Source of the DNA: Algoriphagus oliviformis
GTDB taxonomy: Bacteria; Bacteroidota; Bacteroidia; Cytophagales; Cyclobacteriaceae
Length of the DNA stretch: 64,000 nt
Direction of reading: 5' to 3'
Assembly: GCF_017254915.1 (NCBI RefSeq)
Contig: NZ_JAFKCT010000001.1
Coordinates: forward strand, 496,001 to 560,000
Of this stretch, positions 16,488 to 25,196 are shown piece after piece. The notes below the pieces were generated by a model, which saw nothing but the letters and a program-made list of their open reading frames with translations, had not been told where the DNA came from and did not search any database. How positions within the stretch are numbered: the stretch's first letter is position 1; every line of letters begins with the position of its first letter. The position numbers and the translations under genes were made by a program.

Positions 16488-18176
16488 ATGAAATTTACCA
16501 ACTACCTTCTTGCTTTCCTTTTAATCAGCATTGGGTTTCAAAATCCGTCTTTTAGCCAAACCTACGGTAAAAACGGAATGGTCGTCTCGGATCACTATTT
16601 GGCATCCGAGGTCGGTGTGGAGATTTTGAAAAAAGGTGGTAATGCTGTCGACGCGACGGTAGCGACGGCCTTTGCCCTGGCGGTCACGCATCCCGAAGCC
16701 GGCAATATCGGCGGGGGCGGCTTCATCGTGTTGATGAAATCGGACGGGGAGGTCACCACCTTTGATTTCCGGGAAAAAGCTCCCTTGGGAGCGAGTCCAA
16801 GCATGTTTTTGGATGAAAACGGAAAAATCAAGGACAACTCCAATCACTCAGGACTACTGTCTGTAGGAGTCCCTGGCACCGTGGCGGGACTATACCAAGC
16901 CCACCAAAAATACGGGAAGCTTCCTTGGAAAGACTTGGTCAATCCGGCCATCAAACTGGCAAAAAAAGGCTTCCCAATGTCTTGGGGACTCTATCGCGCC
17001 GCAACTCGACTGGCTGGCGGAAACGAGTCTTGGGACATCATGAGAGACTATTTCAGGGGGGCTGACGGAGAAATCGTCGCACCGGGAGAGCTCTGGAAAC
17101 AGGCAGCCCTTGCAAAGACATTGCAAGAAATCCGGGATCATGGCCGGGATGGATTTTACAAAGGAAAAGTCGCCGAGGAAATCGAGTCCTACATGAAAGC
17201 CAATGGGGGCATTATCACCAAAGCCGACTTGGAGAGGTATGAGGCGGTGGAGCGAAGGCCTGTCAAATCCACTTTCAATGATTTTGAGATTTTCTCCATG
17301 CCTCCACCCAGCTCCGGGGGAGTAGCGCTGATCGAGATGATGAATCTGATGGAGGCCGCGGATATTTCGAAAGTAGAATTCAACTCCACCGCCTACGTGC
17401 ATTTGGTAGCCGAGGCGATGCGAAGAGCTTTTGCCGATCGGGCGGAGTTTTTGGGAGATCCTGACTTCAACCCCGAAATGCCCGTGGATAAACTGATTTC
17501 CAAAGAATTTGCGAAAGCGCGATTCAAAACTCTGGATTTGACCAAAGCTTCCAAAAGTGACTCTTCCCGCTACGGACAGCTTTATGGAGGAGACCATACC
17601 ACGCATTTTTCTGTGGTTGACAAGGATGGCAATGCCATCTCCATGACCTACACGCTGGAAAATTCCTATGGAGTGAAAATGGGCTCTTCCAAACTGGGCT
17701 TCATTTTCAACAATGAAATGGGCGACTTTAACCCGATTCCCGGAGTCACCACTTCCACGGGTTTGATCGGCTCTGATCCCAACTTGGTCGCTCCGGAAAA
17801 ACGCATGCTTTCCAGCATGACTCCCACCATCGTAGCCAAAGATGGCAAGCCCTATCTGGTCATCGGAAGCCCTGGAGGCAGAACCATCATCAACACGGTT
17901 TTCCAGACGGTACTCAATGTATTGGTCTATGACATGCGTATCGACCGGGCGATCGAGGCGATGAAAATCCACCACCAATGGCTCCCGGATCAAATCACCT
18001 ACGAAAGGAATCTTTTGTCCCCCGATACCAGGAAAGCCCTGGAACAAATGGGCCATACCTTGAGGCCGACTACCAACCTGGGTGTCCTGATGGGAATCAC
18101 CTATGACGCTGCTTTGGGAGTCTATGTAGGAGCGGCAGATTCCTCGAGCGAAGACGGAGCTGCGAGAGCATATTAA
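16488..18176 (+). CDS. ggt: Gamma-glutamyltranspeptidase
   Basis: 562 residues, the full length of the Ntn-hydrolase precursor. A signal peptide ends near 'SFSQ'. The large-subunit markers 'GGNAVDATVATAFALAVTHP', 'GNIGGGGF' and 'FREKAP' are present (the Arg of 'FREKAP' binds the gamma-glutamyl carboxylate). The autoprocessing Thr371 starts the small subunit in 'GDHTTHFSVVDKDGNA', and 'SSMTPTI' plus 'IGSPGGRTI' form the oxyanion and binding region. It cleaves glutathione and gamma-glutamyl peptides in the periplasm. Following DUF3500 it may share a transcript, but the gap is 150 bp. Confidence 0.95.
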   Translation: MKFTNYLLAFLLISIGFQNPSFSQTYGKNGMVVSDHYLASEVGVEILKKGGNAVDATVATAFALAVTHPEAGNIGGGGFIVLMKSDGEVTTFDFREKAPLGASPSMFLDENGKIKDNSNHSGLLSVGVPGTVAGLYQAHQKYGKLPWKDLVNPAIKLAKKGFPMSWGLYRAATRLAGGNESWDIMRDYFRGADGEIVAPGELWKQAALAKTLQEIRDHGRDGFYKGKVAEEIESYMKANGGIITKADLERYEAVERRPVKSTFNDFEIFSMPPPSSGGVALIEMMNLMEAADISKVEFNSTAYVHLVAEAMRRAFADRAEFLGDPDFNPEMPVDKLISKEFAKARFKTLDLTKASKSDSSRYGQLYGGDHTTHFSVVDKDGNAISMTYTLENSYGVKMGSSKLGFIFNNEMGDFNPIPGVTTSTGLIGSDPNLVAPEKRMLSSMTPTIVAKDGKPYLVIGSPGGRTIINTVFQTVLNVLVYDMRIDRAIEAMKIHHQWLPDQITYERNLLSPDTRKALEQMGHTLRPTTNLGVLMGITYDAALGVYVGAADSSSEDGAARAY

Positions 18177-18933
18177 TTCAGTAATCAGTGTACTGCCTCA
18201 GTGTTCAATACAAACCGGGGTGAGGACCACTTGAAGCCCTCCTTGACATGGGAAAACGAGTTTTGTCCTAAAATCATAAACAAATACCTGTAGGAAATGA
18301 AAGTCAGTTAAAAATGGAAATCGGCATTTGGAGCCTTTTTGCCAACATTGCCAAACCTATCTTCTTTGCTGGAATCTTTTTGTCTTGCCCGCCAACATCG
18401 CGGAAATCATGGACTCCTCGGGCATCAGGCTGTTTCTCGCGTCTAATCTCACCGGATTGATGCAGCTCCTTAAAAAACCAGGCCTGGCATTTCATGGGAT
18501 GCCTCCGTGATTTACGGAAGCTTCGATTGCTTAAAAATTCGAAAAAGGCCTTGCCATCCACACTTGATTCTTTTCTCCTTGTGTCATCTGGGTTACAGCA
18601 AGTTCTGAGAATGCATATTGGTATCCACACCGCGGGTATCAGGAGAGAAGAAAAATCTCTTTACCGATATTTTTCTAAAAATTGAAATTAAATACAGAAT
18701 AGTTAAATTTTTTAGTGGATAAGTCTTGTTTCTCGGGCTACCACACACCGAAAAGCCCGAATAAACTGCTGGTTTATAGTGTTTTAATAAACTTTTTTCG
18801 AAGCGTTAGATGCGTTTTGCATGATTTACTTTGTATTTTAACACTACATATTTGCGCTTTCTATTTTTTGATGGCTTGACCAGCCGCCTTTTTCAGTTCA
18901 GATTAAATAGACTCTTCAACCTAAGGTTTTGTT
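18177..18933. other. Long intergenic region, no gene supported
   Basis: 757 bp between ggt and the giant protein gene. Short frames exist on both strands (for example 18304-18630 minus) but none has a family resemblance, plausible start context or good composition. The right part, about 18660-18860, is AT-rich and probably holds the promoter of the giant gene; a TACTTTG at 18827-18833 looks like a -7 element but has no TTTG at the right distance. Confidence 0.45.
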
Positions 18934-21900
18934 ATGCAAAAAGTACTTACACGCTACTGGGGACTGCTGGTGCTTGTCCTGTTGACTGCATCGAATTTTT
19001 CGCAAGCCCAAAATGCCAAACTAGAACAAGGGCAAAACGGCGGAGTGGGCAAAACTCCTACAAACCCCGTCGCCTGGAGCAAGGGCAATTCCAACTCGGC
19101 CAACAGCCATTTTTTTGAGGGGCAGTCCATCCCGTATCGCGTCACGATCTCCAAGCTCCAGACCGGAAGCCACACCCTCGAAATAGAGTGGGACACCCAA
19201 AAAGACGGCAAGAACGCAATCGACTACATCACAAGTTTTGACAGAATCTGCGAGACAGTAACTCCCGCTGCCGGCAGCCCAAATTTCGGTCTGATCCCTG
19301 CACCAAGCGGAAATCCCCAACCCTCTGCCAGTTTCGGTCAACTTCCTGCCGCAGAGCGGAAAATCGCAATCTATGGAGGCACGATAGACAAGATCCAATA
19401 TGTATTTCAGGGAAATTCTTCGGCAAAAAACTCCGCCACACGACTCAGCATTTCCTTCACCGCTATCGGCAGCAAGGGCGGCAACAACACTGTGGTGATC
19501 GCCTGGGGGGGCCACATAGCCAACGCACAGGACTGGGGCGAAGGCAACTCGGCCTCGCATATCAACGGATCTCCCTACCACACCCGTCTGGTGTCCCTGG
19601 ACGGAAAGTCCTTGGGAAGCCAAAGCACTTCTGTGCAGGCTGCCTCTGAGGTGATAGACGAAAACCTAGGCTGCCACATCGATGGTGATGCCGATGTGTG
19701 TGCGGGTTCGTCCACTATTTATACTGCCCCCCTAGGTGCGCTCTCTTATATCTGGACCGTGACGGAAGGGGGAAAAATCACTTCGGGTCAGGGAACACAT
19801 TCGATCACGGTAGTGTGGACCGCTGCCGGAAAGGTTTCTCTGAAGACAGAAAACGGGAACTCCTGTAGCCCAAGCGAGTGTAGCCTAGACGTCACACTCT
19901 ACTCGGCACCCAGCCTCTACGTAGTCGATGCGGTCCTGTGCAGCCGCGAAAACGGGGGCACCACCGCCATCGCCAACCTCTTTGACTTTGCCTCCACGGA
20001 TAGCGGGGAGCTGGTTTTTGTCCGAAACGGCCAAACAATCACCACTCCGGAATCCATCCTCGTCACCAACGGCGACCAAATAGAAGTCTCCACCACGGGA
20101 ACCTGTGCCACTACGCAGACGATGAAGGTGACGGTCAACGATCGGCAGATTTTTGGCATTTGTGCACAGGGCAAAGTGTATGACCTCATCGGGTCTGAGC
20201 TGCTCGCCTTGCAGGAAATCTTCAGCCGCGGTCAGACGGTCGAATCCAACGAAATCTTCTACATCGATGGGGACGAGGTGCTCATTGAAGTGGTTTACAT
20301 GAAGGACAGGTTTGCCGAAGCCAAAGCCATTTTGGAAAATCTGGGATTCGTGACTCCCAATGAGGAAGAGCTTAAGCAAGACCCCAATTCACTGATTATC
20401 GCGGGTTTTTTCCCCATCGAGAGACTAACGGAGCTAAACCTCTATCCAGAAGTCCTGAACCACGTTAGGCCAGCAATTCCTCCAGTTGCCAACAAGGGCG
20501 CTACGACTTCCCAAGGGGATCGGGTGATGCGGTCAAACTTGGTGAGGGCGGGATACTCCCACTTCGAAGGGGATCAGCCCATCGACGGGACCGGAATCAA
20601 GATCGGAGTACTTTCCGACAGCTATGCCCGACGGTCAGACTCAGGGGTCAACACCCTGGAAGCGGATATAGCCAATGGCGACTTGCCCGCGAGTACCTAC
20701 TTTTTGAGGGATCTCCCGAGCCGGTTTGGCACAGGCACGGATGAAGGCCGCGCGATGATGCAGATCCTGCACGATGTCGCTCCCGGGGCCGAGCTTGCCT
20801 TCCGCACAGGCATCGTCACAGCGGGGGATTTCGCCCAAGGAATCCGTGACCTGGCTGCGGCGGGAAGCGACATCTTGGTAGATGACATCACCTACGTGAC
20901 CGAACCCTCATTCAGCGACGGAAAAGTAGCCAAGGCAATCAACGAGGTCACCGAAAACGGCGTGGCGTACTTCACATCAGCGGGGAACTTTGGCAGCAAG
21001 TCCTTTGAGGGCACATTCACTCCAACTGTCGATCCGGCAATCGAGCTTCCCCTGAATCAAGGCGCATGGGACGGACTCGGCCGCGTGCATCGATTTGCCA
21101 ATGGCAACACCACCCAGTCCATCCGGGTCTTCCCCGGTCAAAACGGCCCCGCGGTGTACATGATCGCGCTCCAGTGGGATGACCCGCTTTACTCTGTTGA
21201 TCAGGTAGGCAGCCTGTATGACTTGGATATTTACCTGAAAGATTTTGGCGTGCCACTGTTTGGGTTCAATCGCGACAACGCCAATGGAGACCCCCTGGAG
21301 ATTCTTTCGTTCACCGTCACCGAGGAGACGACCATCGAGCTTGTCATCGCCAGGGAATGCGAAACGTGTACCGATCTGGACAGCAATACGGGCATCAATT
21401 TCAAATACGTGGTATTCCGAGGTGAGCTAGATCCGGGCGACCAAAACGGCATCAACGCCTCCACCATCGTAGGACACGCCAATTCGGATGGGGCCATGAC
21501 GGTGGGAGCGGTGCTGTATGCCAACACTTCCGTTTTTGGCTTTGATCCGGCCTTGGTACCAAGCGGAACGGAACCATTTACCGTGGCCTCATTTTCGTCA
21601 AGAGGCGGAACGCAGACCAACGGCGAGATCAGGGCCAAGCCGGACTTTACCGCTCCAAATGGCGCAAACACCACCGTGAGCTTTGGCGCGCCAAACTTGG
21701 AAGGGGACGATTTCCCGAACTTCTATGGCACCTCCGCCGCCGCTCCCCACGCGGCGGCCGTGGCAGCTCTGATCAAGCAGGCCCGCATCAAATACTACCC
21801 CGAATCCAATCCCGATGGCTGGCTGGGAGGAATCGGCGCGAGCTTGCCGGAAGACATCCGCAGGACGCTCAAAACTACCGCGCAGGACATGCACGAGCCA

Positions 21901-24900
21901 GGCGAGGACTTCAAATCCGGAGCTGGTCTCATCCGGGCGGATCGTGCTTTGCTTTCCCTCGCCACGCCCAATCCTGACAATATCGAATTGGTGTACGACG
22001 AGGAAGTGAACCCTGGAGAGGCCGATTTCAGGCTGGTCATCAGGGGAACGAATCTCTATGAGGGCTCAAATGTCTACCTGAGGGAAGAGCAACTGAACGC
22101 CATCTATGGGATAGATGAACTGGGATTTGGCTATCTGGAAGTGACCGTGCCGCCTTTCGAGGGAAATCCCGGCATCACTGTAGTCAACAACTCGATCTCC
22201 GACAGTGGCCAGGATGGAGGCGCCGCAGGGCCCGTACACTTCTTTGACGTGGTCAAGAGAACCATTGCCATCAGAGCTGACGATGTGTTCAAGAAATACG
22301 CCCAGGTCATCGAGCCTTTCACCGCGAGGGTATTGGAGAGAATCGACAACAGCTGGGTCGCCAGCGGGCTCACGCTGGAGGATGTCGGCCTGACCTTGGA
22401 TCCTGAAAGCCAAAATCCCGCGCTGAAGCGGCTTTCGCTGAACAGCACGATCCCAGGCGATTTGGCTGACGTGGGCACCTACATCATCACCGCTTCCCAT
22501 CCTCAGACCACCTTTGCTTTCTCTGATTTTTTCAACTACATAGGACTGACCCAGGAGGATGAGAGCATCTACTATGACGGGACAAGCGATGTCTTTGGAA
22601 ATTACGGCCCTGGTATCATCCGGGTGGAGGCATTGCCGATCACCATCAAGCCTCAAGACCTGAGCGGCCAAAATGCGGTGGAGTATGGAGAGTCCATCGG
22701 AGACGCGCTGGCGTTTGAAGTGACCATACCGGAGGAATTCGTCGAGCTGGAGGGAGTGGTGAAAATCGCCGACGTACAAGCGTTGAAAAACGGCATTCTA
22801 GCCCAATACATGCTTGACCTTCAGCTGGCCAAACGACCCGACGACACCAGCCTTCCTCTGGGAATCTTCAACGGGCGAACCATCATCAACAAGGACAATT
22901 TTATAAACAAAAGCTTCATGGTCAGTGCCCGCACGATGATCAATGCGAGAACAATGATCAACGGACGAACCATCATCAACGGACGGCCGATTGTCAATTC
23001 CGCCTTTGACGTGCCAGAAGCCTCGTTTCTCGACTACCTAAACGATCCAGAAAATCAGGAACTCAAAACAGTAAGCATCAATGGCAGGCCGATGATCAAT
23101 GCAAGAACCATGATCAATGCGCGCACCATCGTCAACGGACGCATCATCATCAACGGGCGCACGATCATCAATGCCCGAACCCTGATCAATGGCCGCGTGA
23201 TCATCAATTCCCGAACGATCATCAACAGCACCGGGGGAAGTGGGGAATCGGCTGAAGACAATAGTTTGGTGATTTTTGGGGAAAAAGACCTGGAGCTGGC
23301 CACAGTAGGCGAAAATGCGGACGTGGGCAAATACTATGACTTCGGGGAAGAAATCGATGAAAATGGGGAAGACTTCAATCTGGAGTTTTTCTCCATCAAC
23401 ATGGTCACCGGAACGGATGTAGGCCAACACCTCATCATCCCAGGGACTTTCGAATCCCGTAACTTCATCTCTTCCTACCTCCCGGCAGACCTCACCATCA
23501 CCCCAGCCAAGCTCTCCGCAGAAACTTCCGCCAGCCCCGAGCTTGTGGTCTATGGCGGCACCGCACCGGCCTATGTGACCGAGTTTGATGGGTTTAAAAT
23601 AAGCACCAACTTCCTGGATCCGGAAGGGCACCAAGTCACGCTGGACGAGGACGCAGAGTCGGTGGTAGCATCCATCTCCTACTCGCTGCTGAGAGACCAG
23701 ACTGCCTTCCCGAGCATGGGTATCATCCCTGCCGGCACCTACGAAATCAACCCGACTATCACTTTGTTTGAACCCTCAAACTACGAGCTCGGCACGATCA
23801 CAAGGGGTGCCTTGACCGTGGGCAAAGCCATCCCAACGGTGTCCGTCACAGGAGGCAGGTTTGAATACGACGGCGAACCAAAAGAAGCCACGGCATTTGC
23901 CTACGGCATAGGAGGAATCGATGACATGTTGGATCAGGGGCTTATCACTCTCGAGTACCAGGGAGTAGGCGAGACCAGCTACGGTCCGACGGGCACGCCT
24001 CCAACGTATCCCGGCACCTATCGCGTCAAAGCCACTTTCCTGGGGAATGGGAACTACCTCCCTGCCACTTCGGAATACGGCTCTCTGCTGATCGTGGGTT
24101 GTGCCAACGAAGCTCCGGAAATCGGCGGATTTCAGACCGCAATGGGTGCTGGCAACAACACCAACCCCGCGAGGATCTTGAAACCGGCAAACACCCAAAT
24201 CGGTGACTTGCTGATCGTGGCGCTGATGATCGAGAAAGGGGACGGTCCGGTCGTCACCCCTCTGGACAAAGGCTGGCAACTCATCCGTCGTGTCAACCAG
24301 CGAAACCAAGTCGCCATGCTCACTTACTACAAGGTGGTGCAAAGTGCAAACGAGCCAAATACCTACGAGTTTTCCATCAAGCAGGCTCCGAAGTGGACTA
24401 TGGGAATCACCAGGGTAACCGGCGCGGATATCCACCATCCCGATGGACCAATCGTCACCTCCAGCGGTGCTTCAGGCAGCCAAAGCTTCACCGCCACAGC
24501 GCCTTCATTGACCACTTCGGCGTGCAATTCCATGGTGATGCTCTTCTATACCAACAAGACCAAGGCTACTTGGACTCCTCCGTCCGGCACCATTGAGGTA
24601 TATGACGAGCCAAATCTGCAACAAGGCCTCACTTCAAACATGATGTCCTATTTTGTGCAAAGTGAAGCCGGGGAAACCGGTGACCTCAGCGCCAAAGCAA
24701 ACCTGAGCGAGCAGTGGGTTGCCCAGGCAATCGCGATACGCCCAATCGCTCCCGGCGAGGAGTCCGTCAATGCAAGAACTATTTCAAATGAATCGTTCGA
24801 TGAAATGGCTGTTTCCGACGCTTCGAGCGCACAGGAACAAGAAGCAAGTGAGAGCGAGCTAGTCGCCTACCCTAACCCAGTGAGGGACATCCTAAGTCTG

Positions 24901-25110
24901 AGTCTGAAAGGGCTGGTAAATGCCGCGCCAAGCGAGCACGAGCTGGTGGTCTTGGACGCTATGGGACGAATCCATCAATTGCCCAAAACCTGGTATGGAG
25001 CTGAGAGCCGACTGGAACTGGACTTCTCCCGCATGCACGGCGGCTTCTACGTCATCAACATCAACACCCTCAAAGGGGTCAAAACCATCCATATAATCAA
25101 AAATCCTTGA
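18934..25110 (+). CDS. Giant secreted subtilase-like protein with MBG-type domains, hexapeptide repeats and T9SS sorting domain
   Basis: 2058 residues. In order: signal peptide (to about residue 25, 'SQAQ'); a beta-rich N-domain (~30-225); a PKD-like domain (~246-325); a peptidase-S8 domain (~545-1000) with Asp562 ('IGVLSDSY'), Asn685 ('TSAGNFG') and Ser934 ('GTSAAAPH'), but Glu604 ('DEGRAM') where HGT is usual; an IPT/Ig-like piece (~1015-1100); MBG-like domains (~1190-1290, ~1500-1720); two hexapeptide arrays (1312-1359, 1382-1434) between them; a ~200-residue beta domain (~1730-1940); and a C-terminal T9SS sorting domain ('AYPNPVRDILSLSL' to 'KTIHIIKNP'). It should be exported by the Sec and T9SS route and held on or released from the cell surface. 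Substrate unknown. A histidine kinase gene follows after 86 bp. Confidence 0.88.
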   Translation: MQKVLTRYWGLLVLVLLTASNFSQAQNAKLEQGQNGGVGKTPTNPVAWSKGNSNSANSHFFEGQSIPYRVTISKLQTGSHTLEIEWDTQKDGKNAIDYITSFDRICETVTPAAGSPNFGLIPAPSGNPQPSASFGQLPAAERKIAIYGGTIDKIQYVFQGNSSAKNSATRLSISFTAIGSKGGNNTVVIAWGGHIANAQDWGEGNSASHINGSPYHTRLVSLDGKSLGSQSTSVQAASEVIDENLGCHIDGDADVCAGSSTIYTAPLGALSYIWTVTEGGKITSGQGTHSITVVWTAAGKVSLKTENGNSCSPSECSLDVTLYSAPSLYVVDAVLCSRENGGTTAIANLFDFASTDSGELVFVRNGQTITTPESILVTNGDQIEVSTTGTCATTQTMKVTVNDRQIFGICAQGKVYDLIGSELLALQEIFSRGQTVESNEIFYIDGDEVLIEVVYMKDRFAEAKAILENLGFVTPNEEELKQDPNSLIIAGFFPIERLTELNLYPEVLNHVRPAIPPVANKGATTSQGDRVMRSNLVRAGYSHFEGDQPIDGTGIKIGVLSDSYARRSDSGVNTLEADIANGDLPASTYFLRDLPSRFGTGTDEGRAMMQILHDVAPGAELAFRTGIVTAGDFAQGIRDLAAAGSDILVDDITYVTEPSFSDGKVAKAINEVTENGVAYFTSAGNFGSKSFEGTFTPTVDPAIELPLNQGAWDGLGRVHRFANGNTTQSIRVFPGQNGPAVYMIALQWDDPLYSVDQVGSLYDLDIYLKDFGVPLFGFNRDNANGDPLEILSFTVTEETTIELVIARECETCTDLDSNTGINFKYVVFRGELDPGDQNGINASTIVGHANSDGAMTVGAVLYANTSVFGFDPALVPSGTEPFTVASFSSRGGTQTNGEIRAKPDFTAPNGANTTVSFGAPNLEGDDFPNFYGTSAAAPHAAAVAALIKQARIKYYPESNPDGWLGGIGASLPEDIRRTLKTTAQDMHEPGEDFKSGAGLIRADRALLSLATPNPDNIELVYDEEVNPGEADFRLVIRGTNLYEGSNVYLREEQLNAIYGIDELGFGYLEVTVPPFEGNPGITVVNNSISDSGQDGGAAGPVHFFDVVKRTIAIRADDVFKKYAQVIEPFTARVLERIDNSWVASGLTLEDVGLTLDPESQNPALKRLSLNSTIPGDLADVGTYIITASHPQTTFAFSDFFNYIGLTQEDESIYYDGTSDVFGNYGPGIIRVEALPITIKPQDLSGQNAVEYGESIGDALAFEVTIPEEFVELEGVVKIADVQALKNGILAQYMLDLQLAKRPDDTSLPLGIFNGRTIINKDNFINKSFMVSARTMINARTMINGRTIINGRPIVNSAFDVPEASFLDYLNDPENQELKTVSINGRPMINARTMINARTIVNGRIIINGRTIINARTLINGRVIINSRTIINSTGGSGESAEDNSLVIFGEKDLELATVGENADVGKYYDFGEEIDENGEDFNLEFFSINMVTGTDVGQHLIIPGTFESRNFISSYLPADLTITPAKLSAETSASPELVVYGGTAPAYVTEFDGFKISTNFLDPEGHQVTLDEDAESVVASISYSLLRDQTAFPSMGIIPAGTYEINPTITLFEPSNYELGTITRGALTVGKAIPTVSVTGGRFEYDGEPKEATAFAYGIGGIDDMLDQGLITLEYQGVGETSYGPTGTPPTYPGTYRVKATFLGNGNYLPATSEYGSLLIVGCANEAPEIGGFQTAMGAGNNTNPARILKPANTQIGDLLIVALMIEKGDGPVVTPLDKGWQLIRRVNQRNQVAMLTYYKVVQSANEPNTYEFSIKQAPKWTMGITRVTGADIHHPDGPIVTSSGASGSQSFTATAPSLTTSACNSMVMLFYTNKTKATWTPPSGTIEVYDEPNLQQGLTSNMMSYFVQSEAGETGDLSAKANLSEQWVAQAIAIRPIAPGEESVNARTISNESFDEMAVSDASSAQEQEASESELVAYPNPVRDILSLSLKGLVNAAPSEHELVVLDAMGRIHQLPKTWYGAESRLELDFSRMHGGFYVININTLKGVKTIHIIKNP
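22867..23010 (+). repeat. Hexapeptide-coding repeat array 1 (18-bp period)
   Basis: Codes for residues 1312-1359: eight six-residue units, phase [FIV]-N-[AG]-R-T-[MI]. Units 1 and 4-7 are close to consensus (FNGRTI, VSARTM, INARTM, INGRTI, INGRPI); units 2, 3 and 8 are degenerate. The DNA uses mixed codons for the same residues, so the repeat is kept at the protein level. Confidence 0.85.
23077..23235 (+). repeat. Hexapeptide-coding repeat array 2 (18-bp period)
   Basis: Codes for residues 1382-1434: eight regular units, INGRPM, INARTM, INARTI, VNGRII, INGRTI, INARTL, INGRVI, INSRTI, then a broken ninth. It is separated from array 1 by 22 residues of unrelated sequence (from 'SAFDVPEASF'). 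Confidence 0.9.
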
Positions 25111-25196
25111 CCATGAATTGATTTCAAATAGCCGAAAAATCGTCAAATTGATGGACAAAGCTCTTCGCATGAAAATCAAGGCCTTAGGACTCACTT

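Noticed and set aside
18304..18630. 108-residue frame on the minus strand in the ggt-giant gene gap
   Set aside because: No family resemblance and no start context; Arg/Lys-rich composition of a random frame.
18815..18833. Promoter TTTTG ... TACTTTG for the giant gene
   Set aside because: The -33-like TTTG is only 8 bp from the -7-like element instead of about 19, and nothing suitable lies at the right distance.
22867..23235. Microsatellite-type DNA repeat
   Set aside because: The 18-bp units use mixed codons; conservation is at protein level, so it is a structural repeat, not a simple DNA slippage tract.
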